A stretch of 36,159 nucleotides of DNA from Campylobacter concisus ATCC 51562 (GCF_000466745.1 NZ_ANNI01000002.1:1-36159), one strand, 5' to 3'; shown: positions 25,524 to 35,548, numbered from the stretch's first letter. Numbers and translations are program-made. Notes: a model not told the origin generated them from the sequence alone.

Positions 25524-26511
25524 AACACTATTTTTTGTGCTAAGCACTATCGTTAAAGCTGTGGTCATCTTAGCCGTCATGGCAAGCCTTGCAGGGCTTG
25601 CGACTTATGCTGAGAGAAAGGTATTAGCCTACATGCAGCGCCGCGTTGGGCCTGATATGGTAGGGCCAGCTGGAATTTTACAGATAGTAGCTGACATGAT
25701 AAAACTCTTTACAAAAGAGGACATCGTACCAGCAAATACGAATAAATTTATCTTTTTAATAGCTCCACTAATATCAGCCATTGCCGCCTTTGCAGCGCTT
25801 GCACCTGTGCCGTTTTTGCCTGAGTTTGAAATTTTTGGACATACATTACGTCCGATTCTCTCAGATATAAATGTTGGTATTTTATACATCGCTGGTGTTG
25901 CTTCAGTTTGCGTCTTTTCTCCACTTGCAGCAGGTCTTGCAAGCTATAATAAATTTGCATTAATTAGTGCAGCTCGCGCAGTAGTCTCACTTCTTAGTTT
26001 CGAAATAGTCGCTGGCATGGCTCTTTTAAGCGTCGTAATGGTCACTAGCTCACTCTCACTTGTGGATATAAACAACTATCAAAAAGGAATTTTTGGCTGG
26101 CTTATATTTAAGCAGCCACTTGCCTTTTTGCTATTTTTAATAGCAAGCTTTGTGGAGTGCAATAGAACGCCATTTTGCTTAACAGAAAATGAAACAGAGA
26201 TAGTGGCAGGCTATGGCACCGAGTATAGCGGCATGAGATGGGCGATGTTTTTCATCGGCGAGTACACAAATATGATCGCTGCTAGCATCATCATTACGAT
26301 TTTATTTTTAGGTGGATTTAACGAATTTTTATTTATCCCAGGTGCTTTGATGATCATCTTAAAATCAAGCATTGTCTTTTTCTTTTTTCTTTGGGTAAGG
26401 GCTTCATGGGCACATTTAAGAGTTGATCAGTTAAGTGCATTTTGCTGGAAAATTTTGCTTCCTCTTGGAATTTTAAATATCGTAGTCACTGGCTTTATGC
26501 TACTAATCTAA
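25516..26511 (+). CDS. nuoH: Complex I subunit NuoH
   Basis: The 331-residue membrane subunit joins the quinone site to the proton-pumping arm (ND1 type), with about eight helices. Conserved blocks are YAERKVLAYMQRRVGPDMVG (about 31-50), the acidic loop FVECNRTPFCLTENETEIVAGY (written in part: FCLTENETEIV) and MRWAMFFIGEYTNM. It begins 8 bp inside nuoG and is followed 8 bp later by nuoI. Confidence 0.98.
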   Translation: MSETLFFVLSTIVKAVVILAVMASLAGLATYAERKVLAYMQRRVGPDMVGPAGILQIVADMIKLFTKEDIVPANTNKFIFLIAPLISAIAAFAALAPVPFLPEFEIFGHTLRPILSDINVGILYIAGVASVCVFSPLAAGLASYNKFALISAARAVVSLLSFEIVAGMALLSVVMVTSSLSLVDINNYQKGIFGWLIFKQPLAFLLFLIASFVECNRTPFCLTENETEIVAGYGTEYSGMRWAMFFIGEYTNMIAASIIITILFLGGFNEFLFIPGALMIILKSSIVFFFFLWVRASWAHLRVDQLSAFCWKILLPLGILNIVVTGFMLLI

Positions 26512-26519
26512 GGCGAAAA

Positions 26520-27137
26520 ATGAGTGAGAAAAAATATATTTTAATAGATGAAAAGTTAAAGCCAAAGAGCACGTTTGATAAATTTAAACACTTCATCGCT
26601 GTTACATTTAAGCCTGATCTTTTGATCGGACTAAAAGTCACGATAAAGCAGATGCTCTTTAGCAAGTCACATACTTTAAAATACCCTATGCAAAAGATGG
26701 AGCTAAACGCTAGATATAGGGGCATTCACAAGCTTTTGAAATTTGTTGAAAGTGAAAATGAACGTTGCATTGGATGCGGGTTATGTGAGAAAATTTGCGT
26801 TAGCAACTGCATTTCGATGAAGACTTCACTTGGCGAAGATGGGCGCAAAAAGGTCGCAAGCTACTCGATAAATTTAAGTAGATGCGTGTATTGTGGATTT
26901 TGTGCTGATGTTTGCCCTGAGCTTGCGATAGTTTGCGGACAAGAGTACGAAGTCGCAAGTGAGAGCAGAATTATATTTGGCACAAAAGATGAGTTTTTGA
27001 CAAAGGATAAATTTTTAAAAGATCAAAGTGAGTTTGAAGGATACGGAGCGCTTCCTAAAAATGCTGATAGCTTAATCAAAAAGACACCAAATGCATTTAT
27101 AAGCGAAAATGAAAATGAGACAAACAGTGATGAGTAG
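26520..27137 (+). CDS. nuoI: Complex I subunit NuoI, two 4Fe-4S clusters
   Basis: The 205-residue ferredoxin-like subunit carries clusters N6a and N6b. Ligands are C83, C86, C89, C93 (CIGCGLCEKIC) and C122, C125, C128, C132 (CVYCGFCADVC). The ATG at 26520 follows the nuoH stop by 8 bp and gives the correct family N-terminus; the frame also opens upstream inside nuoH, which I reject. The C-terminal 60 residues are charged and longer than in E. coli. nuoJ follows after 23 bp. Confidence 0.96.
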   Translation: MSEKKYILIDEKLKPKSTFDKFKHFIAVTFKPDLLIGLKVTIKQMLFSKSHTLKYPMQKMELNARYRGIHKLLKFVESENERCIGCGLCEKICVSNCISMKTSLGEDGRKKVASYSINLSRCVYCGFCADVCPELAIVCGQEYEVASESRIIFGTKDEFLTKDKFLKDQSEFEGYGALPKNADSLIKKTPNAFISENENETNSDE

Positions 27138-27160
27138 TATAAATTTTAAAAGGGCAAAAG

Positions 27161-27697
27161 ATGTATGAGAGCTTTGCATTTTATCTTTTTAGCGCCTTGG
27201 TTTTAGTTAGCTTTTCTTTTAGCGTATTTTGTAAAAACGCACTAAATGCAGTCTCTGCGCTAGCTACTGGCATGGTCTTTATCTCGGCTATATTTTTCTT
27301 ACTTGGAGCGGAATTTCTAGGCGTAGTGCAGATAATAGTCTACACAGGTGCTGTGGTCGTTTTATATGCATTTGCGATGATGTTTTTTGATAGCAGTAAA
27401 GAGTATGAGCCAAAAAGTAACAAAAAAGCAAAGATCACCATCTATATTTTAAGTAGCTTTATAGCGCTTCTTTTGATATTTATATTTTTAGCTCCTATTT
27501 ATGGTGCAAAATTTGATGGATTAAGTCCCATTTCTAGCGAGCTTGGCAATATCGAGGCTATTGGAATTTTTCTTTTTAGCAAGTATTTAATCGCTTTTGA
27601 GATGTGTGCTGTAATGCTTCTTGTAGCAATGGTTGCTGGCATTATCTTAATACATAAAGACCTAAACACTCAAAATACGCTAGAGGAGATGCTATGA
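27161..27697 (+). CDS. nuoJ: Complex I subunit NuoJ
   Basis: The 178-residue membrane subunit (ND6 type) has five predicted helices. The helix 3 region, FLGVVQIIVYTGAVVVLYAFAMM at about 52-74 with its pi-bulge YTGAVVVLY, is highly conserved and takes part in coupling quinone chemistry to proton pumping. It overlaps nuoK by ATGA. The AAAAGGGCAAAAG leader gives a reasonable ribosome binding site. Confidence 0.96.
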   Translation: MYESFAFYLFSALVLVSFSFSVFCKNALNAVSALATGMVFISAIFFLLGAEFLGVVQIIVYTGAVVVLYAFAMMFFDSSKEYEPKSNKKAKITIYILSSFIALLLIFIFLAPIYGAKFDGLSPISSELGNIEAIGIFLFSKYLIAFEMCAVMLLVAMVAGIILIHKDLNTQNTLEEML

Positions 27698-27996
27698 TAG
27701 GGCTTACCCACTACCTCATCCTTGCAAGTCTGGTCTTTGTCTTAGGGCTAATTGGCATAATGCGAAGAAGAAATTTGATCATGCTATTTTTCTCAAGTGA
27801 AATTTTACTAAACTCGGCAAATATCGCACTCGCGGCTATCTCAAAATACCACTTTGATCTAACTGGACAAATAGTTGCATTTTTTATAGTTGCCATCGCG
27901 GCTAGTGAGGTTGCTGTGGGGCTTGGCCTGCTCGTGCTTTGGTATAAAAAGACTGGCAGCATTAGCCTAGAATCGATGACAAATATGAAAGGCTAA
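27694..27996 (+). CDS. nuoK: Complex I subunit NuoK
   Basis: The 100-residue, three-helix membrane subunit (ND4L type) keeps the two buried glutamates needed for proton transfer, E36 in SSEILLNSANIAL and E72 in AIAASEVAVGLGLL. Length and spacing match the family exactly. It overlaps nuoJ by 4 bp and is 3 bp from nuoL. Confidence 0.98.
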   Translation: MIGLTHYLILASLVFVLGLIGIMRRRNLIMLFFSSEILLNSANIALAAISKYHFDLTGQIVAFFIVAIAASEVAVGLGLLVLWYKKTGSISLESMTNMKG

Positions 27997-27999
27997 GGG

Positions 28000-29838
28000 A
28001 TGATTTTATTTTGTATTTCGCTATTTTTTCCACTTCTTAGCTTTATCGTTTCTGGACTTTTTTCACATAGCAGTAAAAATTTACTAATTGGTGTTTTTTG
28101 CTCACTTCTCATGATTATTAGCACAACCGCTTCGCTTATGCTAGCAGCCAGTCTTGGCATAGATGAGCCTCTAAATTTATCACTAAAAGAGTTTATAAAT
28201 TTTGGCGGTTTGGATTTAAATTTTGGCTTCTACCTCGACGCCATTAGCCTTGTTATGCTTAGCACCGTTGGCGTGGTCGCAAGCATCGTGCATATCTACT
28301 CGGTTGGCTATATGAAAGACGATGCGAGCTTTAACCGCTTTTTTAGTTATCTTGGGCTCTTTGTCTTTTGCATGAACGTCCTTGTATCAAGCGATAATTT
28401 CATAGGACTTTTCATCGGCTGGGAGGGTGTTGGACTTTGCTCGTGGCTACTCATTGGCTTTTGGTATAAAAGAGCTAGTGCAAATATCGCTGCAAACGAA
28501 GCCTTTATAATGAATAGAGTCGCTGACCTTGCGATGCTTGTTGGCATTTTTTATATATTTTATAGCTTTGGCTCACTTAAATTTAGTGAAGTCTTTAACG
28601 CCAGAAGCGACTTTAGTGGGCTAAATTTAGGCATCATCGCCACACTTCTTTTCATAGGCGCCATGGGCAAAAGTGCGCAGTTTCCGTTTCACACTTGGCT
28701 TGCAAATGCCATGGAGGGGCCAACTCCGGTCTCTGCACTCATTCATGCTGCGACCATGGTAACAGCTGGCGTTTATCTAGTCATACGAGCAAATTTTATC
28801 TTTACAAACGCACCTGAAGTCTCGCACTTTATCGCTTACCTTGGCACATTTGTAGCGATATTTGCAGCTAGCATTGCGCTTGTGCATAATGACCTTAAAA
28901 AGATCATCGCCTACTCGACGCTTTCGCAGCTTGGATATATGTTTGTAGCAGCTGGACTTGGGGCATACAAGATCGCACTTTTTCACCTTGTCACGCACGC
29001 ATTTTTCAAGTCATTGCTATTTTTGTGCGCTGGCAACGTTATGCACGCGATGAATGATGAGCTAAATATCAAAAAAATGGGCGGACTTTATAAATTTATG
29101 AAGCCAACCGCATTTCTTTCTATCATCGCAAGCTGCGCGCTGGCTGGATTTTATCCATTTGCTGGCTTTTTCTCAAAGGATAAAATTTTAGAGGTTGCTT
29201 TTAGTGAGAATAAATTTTTATGGATCATTTTGCTCTTTGGTGCGGTACTTACGGCATTTTATAGCTTTAGGCTCGTTATGCTCGTCTTTTTTACAAAGCC
29301 AAAGAGCGAGAAACACGTGCATGAAGCTAAAAACTACATGCTAGCTGGCATGGGCGTACTTGGAATTCTCTCAGTCATAAGTGGCTTTTTTTGGAGCAAT
29401 TTTAGTGAGTTTTTAGAAAAAAGCTTAAAAGATTTTTTACTAAATTTATCTCATGGCAGTGAAATTTTCTTGCTCGTTTTAACACTTAGCCTAGTGCTAG
29501 CAAGTGCTGGCTTTGCTGTGTTTGCCTATAAAAAAGAAATTTTTAAAGAGAGTGTTTGCGAGAGTAGAATTTACAAAATTTTGCAAAATGCCTACTTTAT
29601 CCCAAAATTTTATGAGAAATTTTTCATAAATGGCTACACGTTAGTTTCACAAATTTGTAAAAAGATTGATGAGATGATAATCGATCGCAGTGTCGATCTA
29701 GTCGCAACAGCGCTAAATAAATTTGCATTTTTAGCAAACAAAATGCAAAGTGGCGACTTAAGCATCATGCTTAGATTTATGGTTGCAGGATTTGCCTTGC
29801 TTTTAAGCTTTATATTTTTATTAAACGGAGCCAAATAA
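28000..29838 (+). CDS. nuoL: Complex I subunit NuoL, antiporter-like
   Basis: The 612-residue distal pump subunit (ND5 type) has about 16 helices, including the long lateral helix near the C-terminus (about 520-600). Key segments are FIGWEGVGLCSWLLIGFWY (conserved Glu near 142), AQFPFHTWLANAMEGPTPVS with ALIHAATMVTAG, and the DLKKIIAYSTLSQLGYM block. The tail (DRSVDLVATALNKFAFLANK) matches the lateral-arm anchor. Its last base overlaps the first of nuoM (TAATG). Confidence 0.98.
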   Translation: MILFCISLFFPLLSFIVSGLFSHSSKNLLIGVFCSLLMIISTTASLMLAASLGIDEPLNLSLKEFINFGGLDLNFGFYLDAISLVMLSTVGVVASIVHIYSVGYMKDDASFNRFFSYLGLFVFCMNVLVSSDNFIGLFIGWEGVGLCSWLLIGFWYKRASANIAANEAFIMNRVADLAMLVGIFYIFYSFGSLKFSEVFNARSDFSGLNLGIIATLLFIGAMGKSAQFPFHTWLANAMEGPTPVSALIHAATMVTAGVYLVIRANFIFTNAPEVSHFIAYLGTFVAIFAASIALVHNDLKKIIAYSTLSQLGYMFVAAGLGAYKIALFHLVTHAFFKSLLFLCAGNVMHAMNDELNIKKMGGLYKFMKPTAFLSIIASCALAGFYPFAGFFSKDKILEVAFSENKFLWIILLFGAVLTAFYSFRLVMLVFFTKPKSEKHVHEAKNYMLAGMGVLGILSVISGFFWSNFSEFLEKSLKDFLLNLSHGSEIFLLVLTLSLVLASAGFAVFAYKKEIFKESVCESRIYKILQNAYFIPKFYEKFFINGYTLVSQICKKIDEMIIDRSVDLVATALNKFAFLANKMQSGDLSIMLRFMVAGFALLLSFIFLLNGAK

Positions 29839-31349
29839 TGCTAAGTGTAATCATATTTTTCCCTGCAATAAGCGCAATGCTAGGCTTCTTGATAGAAAAT
29901 AAAAGTATAAAATTTTACGGAGCAAGCATCGCTCTCATAGAGCTTTTGCTAGCCATTTTTATCTGCATAAATGTCGATTTTCATGGTTATGGCTTTGTTT
30001 TAACGCATCAAGTCTCGCTCATACCAAGCCTAAATATCAGCTATTTTGTCGGCATCGATACCATTTCGCTTGTGCTTATAGTCCTTAGCGCATTTATGAG
30101 CTTCATCTCTATCGCCGCACTTAGCGATGATGGAAATTTAAAGCACCTAATTATTAGCGTGCTCTTTTTAGAGAGCACGATGATGGGCGTATTTAGCGCA
30201 CTTGATATGATCTTGTTTTACAGCTTTTGGGAGCTTAGCCTCATACCGCTACTTTACATCATCGGTGCATTTGGCAGTAAAAATAGAATTTATGCTGCGA
30301 TTAAATTTTTCATCTATACATTTTTGGGCTCTGTCTTTATGCTAGTGGCGATTATCTTTATCGGCTATCTGTGCTATCAAAAAAGCGGCGTCTTTAGCTT
30401 TAATCTGCTTGATTGGTATAAGCTTGGCATTGGAGAAAATGCTCAAATTTGGCTATTTTTAGCGTTTTTCTTCGCCTTTGGTGTGAAAACTCCATTATTT
30501 CCATTTCACACGTGGCTGCCTTACGCACACGGACAGGCTCCGACTATCGGCTCGGTGCTGCTTGCTAGCGTGCTTTTAAAGATGGGCACTTACGGCTTTG
30601 TGAGATTTTCACTCCCACTTTTTCCAGATGCGAGCCTACTTTTAAGCGGCTTTGTCTGCATTATAGCCATCATCATGATCATCTACGCAGCCCTCGTTGC
30701 CTACGCACAAAGCGATATGAAACAAGTGATCGCTTATAGCTCCATTTCACACATGGGTGTCATCATGCTTGGCATATTTTCACTAAATTTAATAGGCCTT
30801 GGTGGCTCGATATTTTTGATGATAAGCCACGGCATCGTAAGTGGCGCGCTATTTTTGTTAGTTGGTGTCATCTACGAGAGGGCTCACACAAAAGAAATTT
30901 GCGAATTTGGCGGCCTTGCTAAGGTTATGCCAAAGTATGCACTCATATTTTTTATAGCAACGCTTGCTAGCATTGGTTTGCCGCTAACCATTGGCTTTGT
31001 GGGCGAGTTTTTGAGCCTACTTGGCGTCTTTAAGCAAAACAAACTCTTTGCTCTACTTGGAGGCTTTAGTATCATCGTGGGCGCTGTTTATATGCTGGTG
31101 CTTTATAAAAGGGTATTTTTTGGCGAGTGCAAGGAGAAAAATTTAAGCCTAAAGGATCTAAATTTCAAAGAGCTAGTCGCTCTTGTGCCGCTTTGCTTGC
31201 TCATAATCATTCTTGGTATCGCCCCAAATTTAATCCTAAAACCACTTGAGCCAAGTGTGCAAAATATCATAAGCAAAATGCAAACTAGAGCGGTAGATAG
31301 CGACACAAAGGATAAAATTTTATCTTTAAATGGCGGGAGTAAACTATGA
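29838..31349 (+). CDS. nuoM: Complex I subunit NuoM, antiporter-like
   Basis: The 503-residue pump subunit (ND4 type) has about 14 helices. It shows FYSFWELSLIPLLYIIGAFG with the conserved Glu, the block KTPLFPFHTWLPYAHGQAPT with SVLLASVLLKMGTYGF (channel lysine), and DMKQVIAYSSISHMGV. A hydrophilic C-terminal tail of about 30 residues is normal for the group. It overlaps nuoN by ATGA. Confidence 0.98.
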   Translation: MLSVIIFFPAISAMLGFLIENKSIKFYGASIALIELLLAIFICINVDFHGYGFVLTHQVSLIPSLNISYFVGIDTISLVLIVLSAFMSFISIAALSDDGNLKHLIISVLFLESTMMGVFSALDMILFYSFWELSLIPLLYIIGAFGSKNRIYAAIKFFIYTFLGSVFMLVAIIFIGYLCYQKSGVFSFNLLDWYKLGIGENAQIWLFLAFFFAFGVKTPLFPFHTWLPYAHGQAPTIGSVLLASVLLKMGTYGFVRFSLPLFPDASLLLSGFVCIIAIIMIIYAALVAYAQSDMKQVIAYSSISHMGVIMLGIFSLNLIGLGGSIFLMISHGIVSGALFLLVGVIYERAHTKEICEFGGLAKVMPKYALIFFIATLASIGLPLTIGFVGEFLSLLGVFKQNKLFALLGGFSIIVGAVYMLVLYKRVFFGECKEKNLSLKDLNFKELVALVPLCLLIIILGIAPNLILKPLEPSVQNIISKMQTRAVDSDTKDKILSLNGGSKL

Positions 31350-32836
31350 ACGAAATAGCCTTTTTAGACCTTAAAGAGATTTCTTTATCTTCGGTTGCTC
31401 CGATGCTTAGCATGATAATCTTTGCGCTTTTTATCTTAATCGTTGGCACCATAAAAAAAGATCTTTCAAGAAATTTCTACTGCGTATTTTGTATCATCGC
31501 AATATTTGTAAATTTGGGCCTAATACTTGATTTTAACGGTCTTAGCCTTAGCTTTTGGGATATGCTTTTAGTGGACGGGGTTTCTATCATCTCACAAGTC
31601 ATCATCCTAATCGCCTCAGCACTTTTTATCCCGCTCGCACTTAGCACAAAAGAGTATTTTGAGTACAAAATTTATGAATATTACGCGCTATTTTTATTTA
31701 TGATAGCTGGATTTTTGTTTATGGTGAGTTCAAATAACCTACTCATCATCTTTTTAGGCCTTGAGATCAGCTCACTTTGCCTCTATACGCTAATAGCTCT
31801 TCATAACAAGGCAAAAAGCGTCGAAGCTGCCATTAAATACTTTGCTATGGGCTCGCTCTCGGCTGGCTTTTTTGCAATGGCAATAGCGATGTTTTATCTA
31901 GCGACAAACTCAATAGACATCACCCGTATCGGTATTGTGATAAAAGATCTTAGTCTAAATCAAAATTTGATCATTTTATTAGGCTGTGTTTTCATTGCCT
32001 CTGCCATTGGTTTTAAGCTCTCACTCATACCATTTCACACATGGATACCAGACGTTTATGAGGGTTCAAATGCCCCGCTAGCAGGCTATATGTCGATCGT
32101 GCCAAAGGTGGCAGCTTTTATCGTCGCGTTAAGAATTTTTACGATGCTTGAGGGCTCACAAATTTCATGGATAAAAGATATGCTCTACATCATCGCCGTA
32201 CTTACGATGAGCCTTGCAAACATCATGGCGCTAGTGCAAAAAGACGTAAAAAGGATGCTTGCTTTTAGCTCCATAGCTCACGCTGGTGTCGTACTCTGTG
32301 CGCTTGTGGCAAATTCTCATGAGGCAAATGTCGCCTTATTTTTTTACTGGGTTATGTTTTTGTTTGCAAATTTGGGCGCATTTTCTATGCTTTGGGTGGC
32401 AAGATGTGACGACGTCGTCTGCTGGGACAAGCGCTTCAAGCATCCATTTGAGAAATTTTCAGGGCTTATAAAAATTTTACCAAGCTACGCTGTGATAATG
32501 GGAATTTTCATGATCGCCCTTGCTGGCATACCGCCTTTTAGCGTATTTTGGGGCAAGATGGTGCTTATTTCATCGCTTATCAAGTCTGGTTATATCGTAC
32601 TTAGCGTTATAATCATGATAAATTCTGCCATTGCGATTTATTACTATTTAAAGCTAATCGTCTTTATGTTTCTAAAAGAGCCAATCGTAAAAGATAAAAA
32701 TCTCTACACCGCAAATATCTCGATGGCATTAAAAGTAATTGTTGGCATTGCAGTAGCTGGAACGGCCTTTTCATTTTTATTTTCTGGAGCGATTTTGGAA
32801 TTTATTGAGCATTTTGTCTTTGCTTCAGGATTTTAG
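31346..32836 (+). CDS. nuoN: Complex I subunit NuoN, antiporter-like
   Basis: The 496-residue pump subunit (ND2 type) has about 14 helices. It is recognised by LIIFLGLEISSLCLYTLIAL with the conserved Glu, KLSLIPFHTWIPDVYEGSNA and VQKDVKRMLAFSSIAHAGV. It is the last nuo gene; the TAG at 32834 is followed 22 bp later by pflA. The end of nuoN and this gap contain a -10-like TATAAT for the next gene. Confidence 0.98.
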   Translation: MNEIAFLDLKEISLSSVAPMLSMIIFALFILIVGTIKKDLSRNFYCVFCIIAIFVNLGLILDFNGLSLSFWDMLLVDGVSIISQVIILIASALFIPLALSTKEYFEYKIYEYYALFLFMIAGFLFMVSSNNLLIIFLGLEISSLCLYTLIALHNKAKSVEAAIKYFAMGSLSAGFFAMAIAMFYLATNSIDITRIGIVIKDLSLNQNLIILLGCVFIASAIGFKLSLIPFHTWIPDVYEGSNAPLAGYMSIVPKVAAFIVALRIFTMLEGSQISWIKDMLYIIAVLTMSLANIMALVQKDVKRMLAFSSIAHAGVVLCALVANSHEANVALFFYWVMFLFANLGAFSMLWVARCDDVVCWDKRFKHPFEKFSGLIKILPSYAVIMGIFMIALAGIPPFSVFWGKMVLISSLIKSGYIVLSVIIMINSAIAIYYYLKLIVFMFLKEPIVKDKNLYTANISMALKVIVGIAVAGTAFSFLFSGAILEFIEHFVFASGF

Positions 32837-32846
32837 AAAATTTAAC

Positions 32847-32852
32847 TATAAT
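32847..32852 (+). promoter_or_regulatory. -10 element in front of pflA
   Basis: A perfect TATAAT ends 6 bp before the pflA ATG, placing the expected start of transcription at or next to the start codon. If used, it would give a leaderless pflA mRNA independent of the nuo operon. No Shine-Dalgarno sequence is visible in the short gap. Confidence 0.45.
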
Positions 32853-32858
32853 TGCGGC

Positions 32859-35234
32859 ATGAAAAAGCTCTTAATTATTTTATTTTTTCCGCTTTATCTA
32901 ACCGCTTTTAATCTTAGCCTAAATAGCGGCGCAAATGGTGATAAACCTTATAGCGTTCTTCAGCTAAGCGATGAGCAAGAATTTGAATGCGTGGAGCAAA
33001 TTTTAGCTTACGACACCAAACGCTATGTATGCATGCTAGATGATGAAATTTTGCCAAAAATTGAAGATACGACACTGCCATTAATGGATATAAAATATAA
33101 AAAGCAAGATGGCAAACTTTTTATCGTCATAATGCCAAAAGCACCGTCAAAACTGCTAAATATAAAAACTGAGCTTTATAGTAGTCAAAACGTGCAAGAT
33201 AGCCCAAAAACAACCATTTCAAAACACTTTAGCATAATCATAGATACTTCGCTCAGTGAAAATAGCAAGAGAAAGTCTGGGCTAAATTTTAAACCCGATT
33301 TTAAAGATATGCTAAATCCTAGTATCGGAGCGCTTGATCTTAACAAAGCCCCTATTGCTGGGCTTGATAGTAATGACATTGATATATACATAAGCATAAA
33401 AAGAGCTTATGAAAAGGGTGCTTATGAAAATGTAGTAAAAGATACTCAAACAGCGATAGAAAGGCATCCAAATAGCCTTTTTTCAAGCGAATTTTTACTA
33501 TTTCGCCTAAGAGCTCTTGATAAAATTTTTGAGTCAAAAAATGAGTTTGAAGAGATCGAACCAAAAGATATCGTAAGCGAAGGTAGGGCTTGGATCAGAA
33601 AATTTCCATCTGATGAAAACTATCCAGAGGTGCTCTACCTAATCGCTAGAGCCTACCTAAAAGATAGCATTGCAAGTGATGCAAAATATATGCTTGATAT
33701 CTTAAACGAAGAGCATGCAAACTCAAAATTTACAAAACTTGCAGCGCTTGATTACGCTGATTATCTCTACAAGATAGGCAGACAAAAAGAGGCGCTAAAA
33801 GACTATGAAAAAGTGCTTTACTCCACAAACGACATCGACCTTGCAAGTAGAGCAGCACTAAGCCTAGCTGATGCAAATATTGATAAAGAAAAATTTGATG
33901 AAGCAAAGAAATTTATACTAAAAATCGCAAATGCGAATGAAAAATTTTTTATGAATAACCCAGCAAAGTCGATGAATCTTGCAACTACATTTGCAAGTAA
34001 AGATATGCCTGATGTGGCTGCTAAAATTTATGAAATCTTGATAAATAATAGCGATAGAACGAAAGATTTTTATGAAGTTGCTTTAAAAAATTTAGCACTA
34101 AATCTAGCCAAAACAAAAGATGAGAAAAAAGCATATGAATACTTAAATAGATATGAGACAGAGTTTAAATATGGTGATTATATCGATGAGGTGACTAAAG
34201 CAAAAGATGGATTATTCTTTGAAGAAGAGGATAAAAATGCAACTGCACTTCATGCAAGATATAAAGAGCTAATTGAAAAATATGCTGGAACAAATATTAG
34301 CCAAAAGGCTCTAATAAGCGAGCTTGAGCTGGATATTAAAGAGCGTAAATTCTCCGATGCACTATCTTACAAAACCATGGCAAAAGATGGAAATTTAAGT
34401 AAGGCAATGGAGCTGATAAATGAGGCTGCGCTAGAGCTTACAAAAGAGTATTTTATAAAAGATGATTGCACGGCTGTTATAAATTTACTTGAAAACTACG
34501 ATATAAATAAAATCTCATTACCGCAATTTAAGCTCTTTAACTGCTATTACAGAACGGCCCGCTACAACGATGCACTTGAGCTCGCAAAAGCTCATGCAAA
34601 AGATGAAAATTTAGAAGATAGAGTTGAGTGGCTGGTAAATTTGAGCAAAATTTTATATAAAAATAAAGACTACGAGCATGCGATCATTGCCGCAAATGAT
34701 GCGCTTTCACTTGGCTCATCAGTCGAATATTCAGATCCAACACCATCTCTTTTTGACAGGTTTTACTCATTGCTTGCGTTAAAACGCTTTACGGAGGCGA
34801 TCTCAACCATTAGTGCTATTGAGCGGCTAAGAGGCCAAGACTTTAAGATTATCGAAGCATATACAGCCATAAGTGACTATGCGATGAAAAGTAATGACTA
34901 CGCCATAGCTACAACGTATGCTAAAAAAGCTCTTGAGCTACAAACAAAAGCCAAGATAAATACATTTTCGCCAAAGATAAATTTTAACTACTCAGAAGCT
35001 TCACTAAAGACAGATAACCTAGATGAGGCGCTTGACGAGGCAAAATTTATACTAAATATGAAACTTGGACCAGAAGACCACTTACACGCTTTAAATTTGA
35101 TAAGCGAAATTTATATAAGACAAAAGCAGTTTAAGTTGGCTAGGCCTTATTTAAATGAGTGCTCTGACTCAAATTTTGTAAGTCCGTATAAAGATGCTTG
35201 CAAAGCCAAGCTTGATATGATAGGCAAAAACTAA
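32859..35234 (+). CDS. pflA: PflA, flagellar motor scaffold protein with TPR-like repeats
   Basis: The 791-residue exported protein corresponds to C. jejuni PflA (paralysed flagellum A, about 788 residues), which also follows nuoN. Residues 1-17 form a signal peptide (MKKLLIILFFPLYLTAF). A beta-rich N-terminal part (about 20-150) is followed by some 600 residues of helical TPR/SEL-like pairs, such as YLIARAYLKDSIASDAKYML, YADYLYKIGRQKEALKDYEK and YAIATTYAKKALEL. PflA acts in the periplasm in the disc structures that hold stator units around the polar flagellar motor. The ATG at 32859 is chosen because it opens the signal peptide; the frame also opens at 32805 inside nuoN. Confidence 0.93.
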   Translation: MKKLLIILFFPLYLTAFNLSLNSGANGDKPYSVLQLSDEQEFECVEQILAYDTKRYVCMLDDEILPKIEDTTLPLMDIKYKKQDGKLFIVIMPKAPSKLLNIKTELYSSQNVQDSPKTTISKHFSIIIDTSLSENSKRKSGLNFKPDFKDMLNPSIGALDLNKAPIAGLDSNDIDIYISIKRAYEKGAYENVVKDTQTAIERHPNSLFSSEFLLFRLRALDKIFESKNEFEEIEPKDIVSEGRAWIRKFPSDENYPEVLYLIARAYLKDSIASDAKYMLDILNEEHANSKFTKLAALDYADYLYKIGRQKEALKDYEKVLYSTNDIDLASRAALSLADANIDKEKFDEAKKFILKIANANEKFFMNNPAKSMNLATTFASKDMPDVAAKIYEILINNSDRTKDFYEVALKNLALNLAKTKDEKKAYEYLNRYETEFKYGDYIDEVTKAKDGLFFEEEDKNATALHARYKELIEKYAGTNISQKALISELELDIKERKFSDALSYKTMAKDGNLSKAMELINEAALELTKEYFIKDDCTAVINLLENYDINKISLPQFKLFNCYYRTARYNDALELAKAHAKDENLEDRVEWLVNLSKILYKNKDYEHAIIAANDALSLGSSVEYSDPTPSLFDRFYSLLALKRFTEAISTISAIERLRGQDFKIIEAYTAISDYAMKSNDYAIATTYAKKALELQTKAKINTFSPKINFNYSEASLKTDNLDEALDEAKFILNMKLGPEDHLHALNLISEIYIRQKQFKLARPYLNECSDSNFVSPYKDACKAKLDMIGKN

Positions 35235-35318
35235 ATAAAAAGAAATAGCTTGTTTGCTAGTTTTATATTTGAGCTTAAATTTTAACCTTTATTTTTGCTA
35301 TTTAAGTTGAGCTTTCTT

Positions 35319-35324
35319 TATAAT
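35319..35324 (+). promoter_or_regulatory. -10-like element of a possible short transcript
   Basis: A consensus TATAAT, embedded in TTTATAATTGCG, lies about 85 bp after pflA. The same TATAATTGCG string occurs just before pflA. With the terminator-like hairpin ending at 35548 it would delimit a transcript of roughly 220 nt. Confidence 0.4.
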
Positions 35325-35510
35325 TGCGTCTTTAATATTTTTACATTGCCACCAAATGCTCTTTATATTATAAAAGAGCTATATTTTATCGTAAGCTTTA
35401 ATATATTTTTACGCATGGATCCTGGCTGGTATGATCTTAAAAATTTTAAGCACCTTTCTCACAAACAAGAGAATTGGCCATTTTATTACCAAATATAGCT
35501 GTTTTATGTT

Positions 35511-35548
35511 TTATAAGCTTAAAAATTAAAAATGCTTATAAGTTTTTT
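35511..35548 (+). terminator. Intrinsic terminator-like hairpin with T-tract
   Basis: Arms TTATAAGC (35511-35518) and GCTTATAA (35534-35541) flank a 15-nt loop and are followed by GTTTTTT. It could end the pflA message or a separate short transcript starting near 35331. The loop is large and the stem AT-rich, so strength is uncertain. Confidence 0.55.

Noticed and set aside
35295-35498. 67-codon plus-strand frame after pflA
   Set aside because: No ribosome binding site, the best promoter lies inside it, and the first half is low-complexity hydrophobic sequence. The last 27 codons look protein-like but are too short to support a gene.
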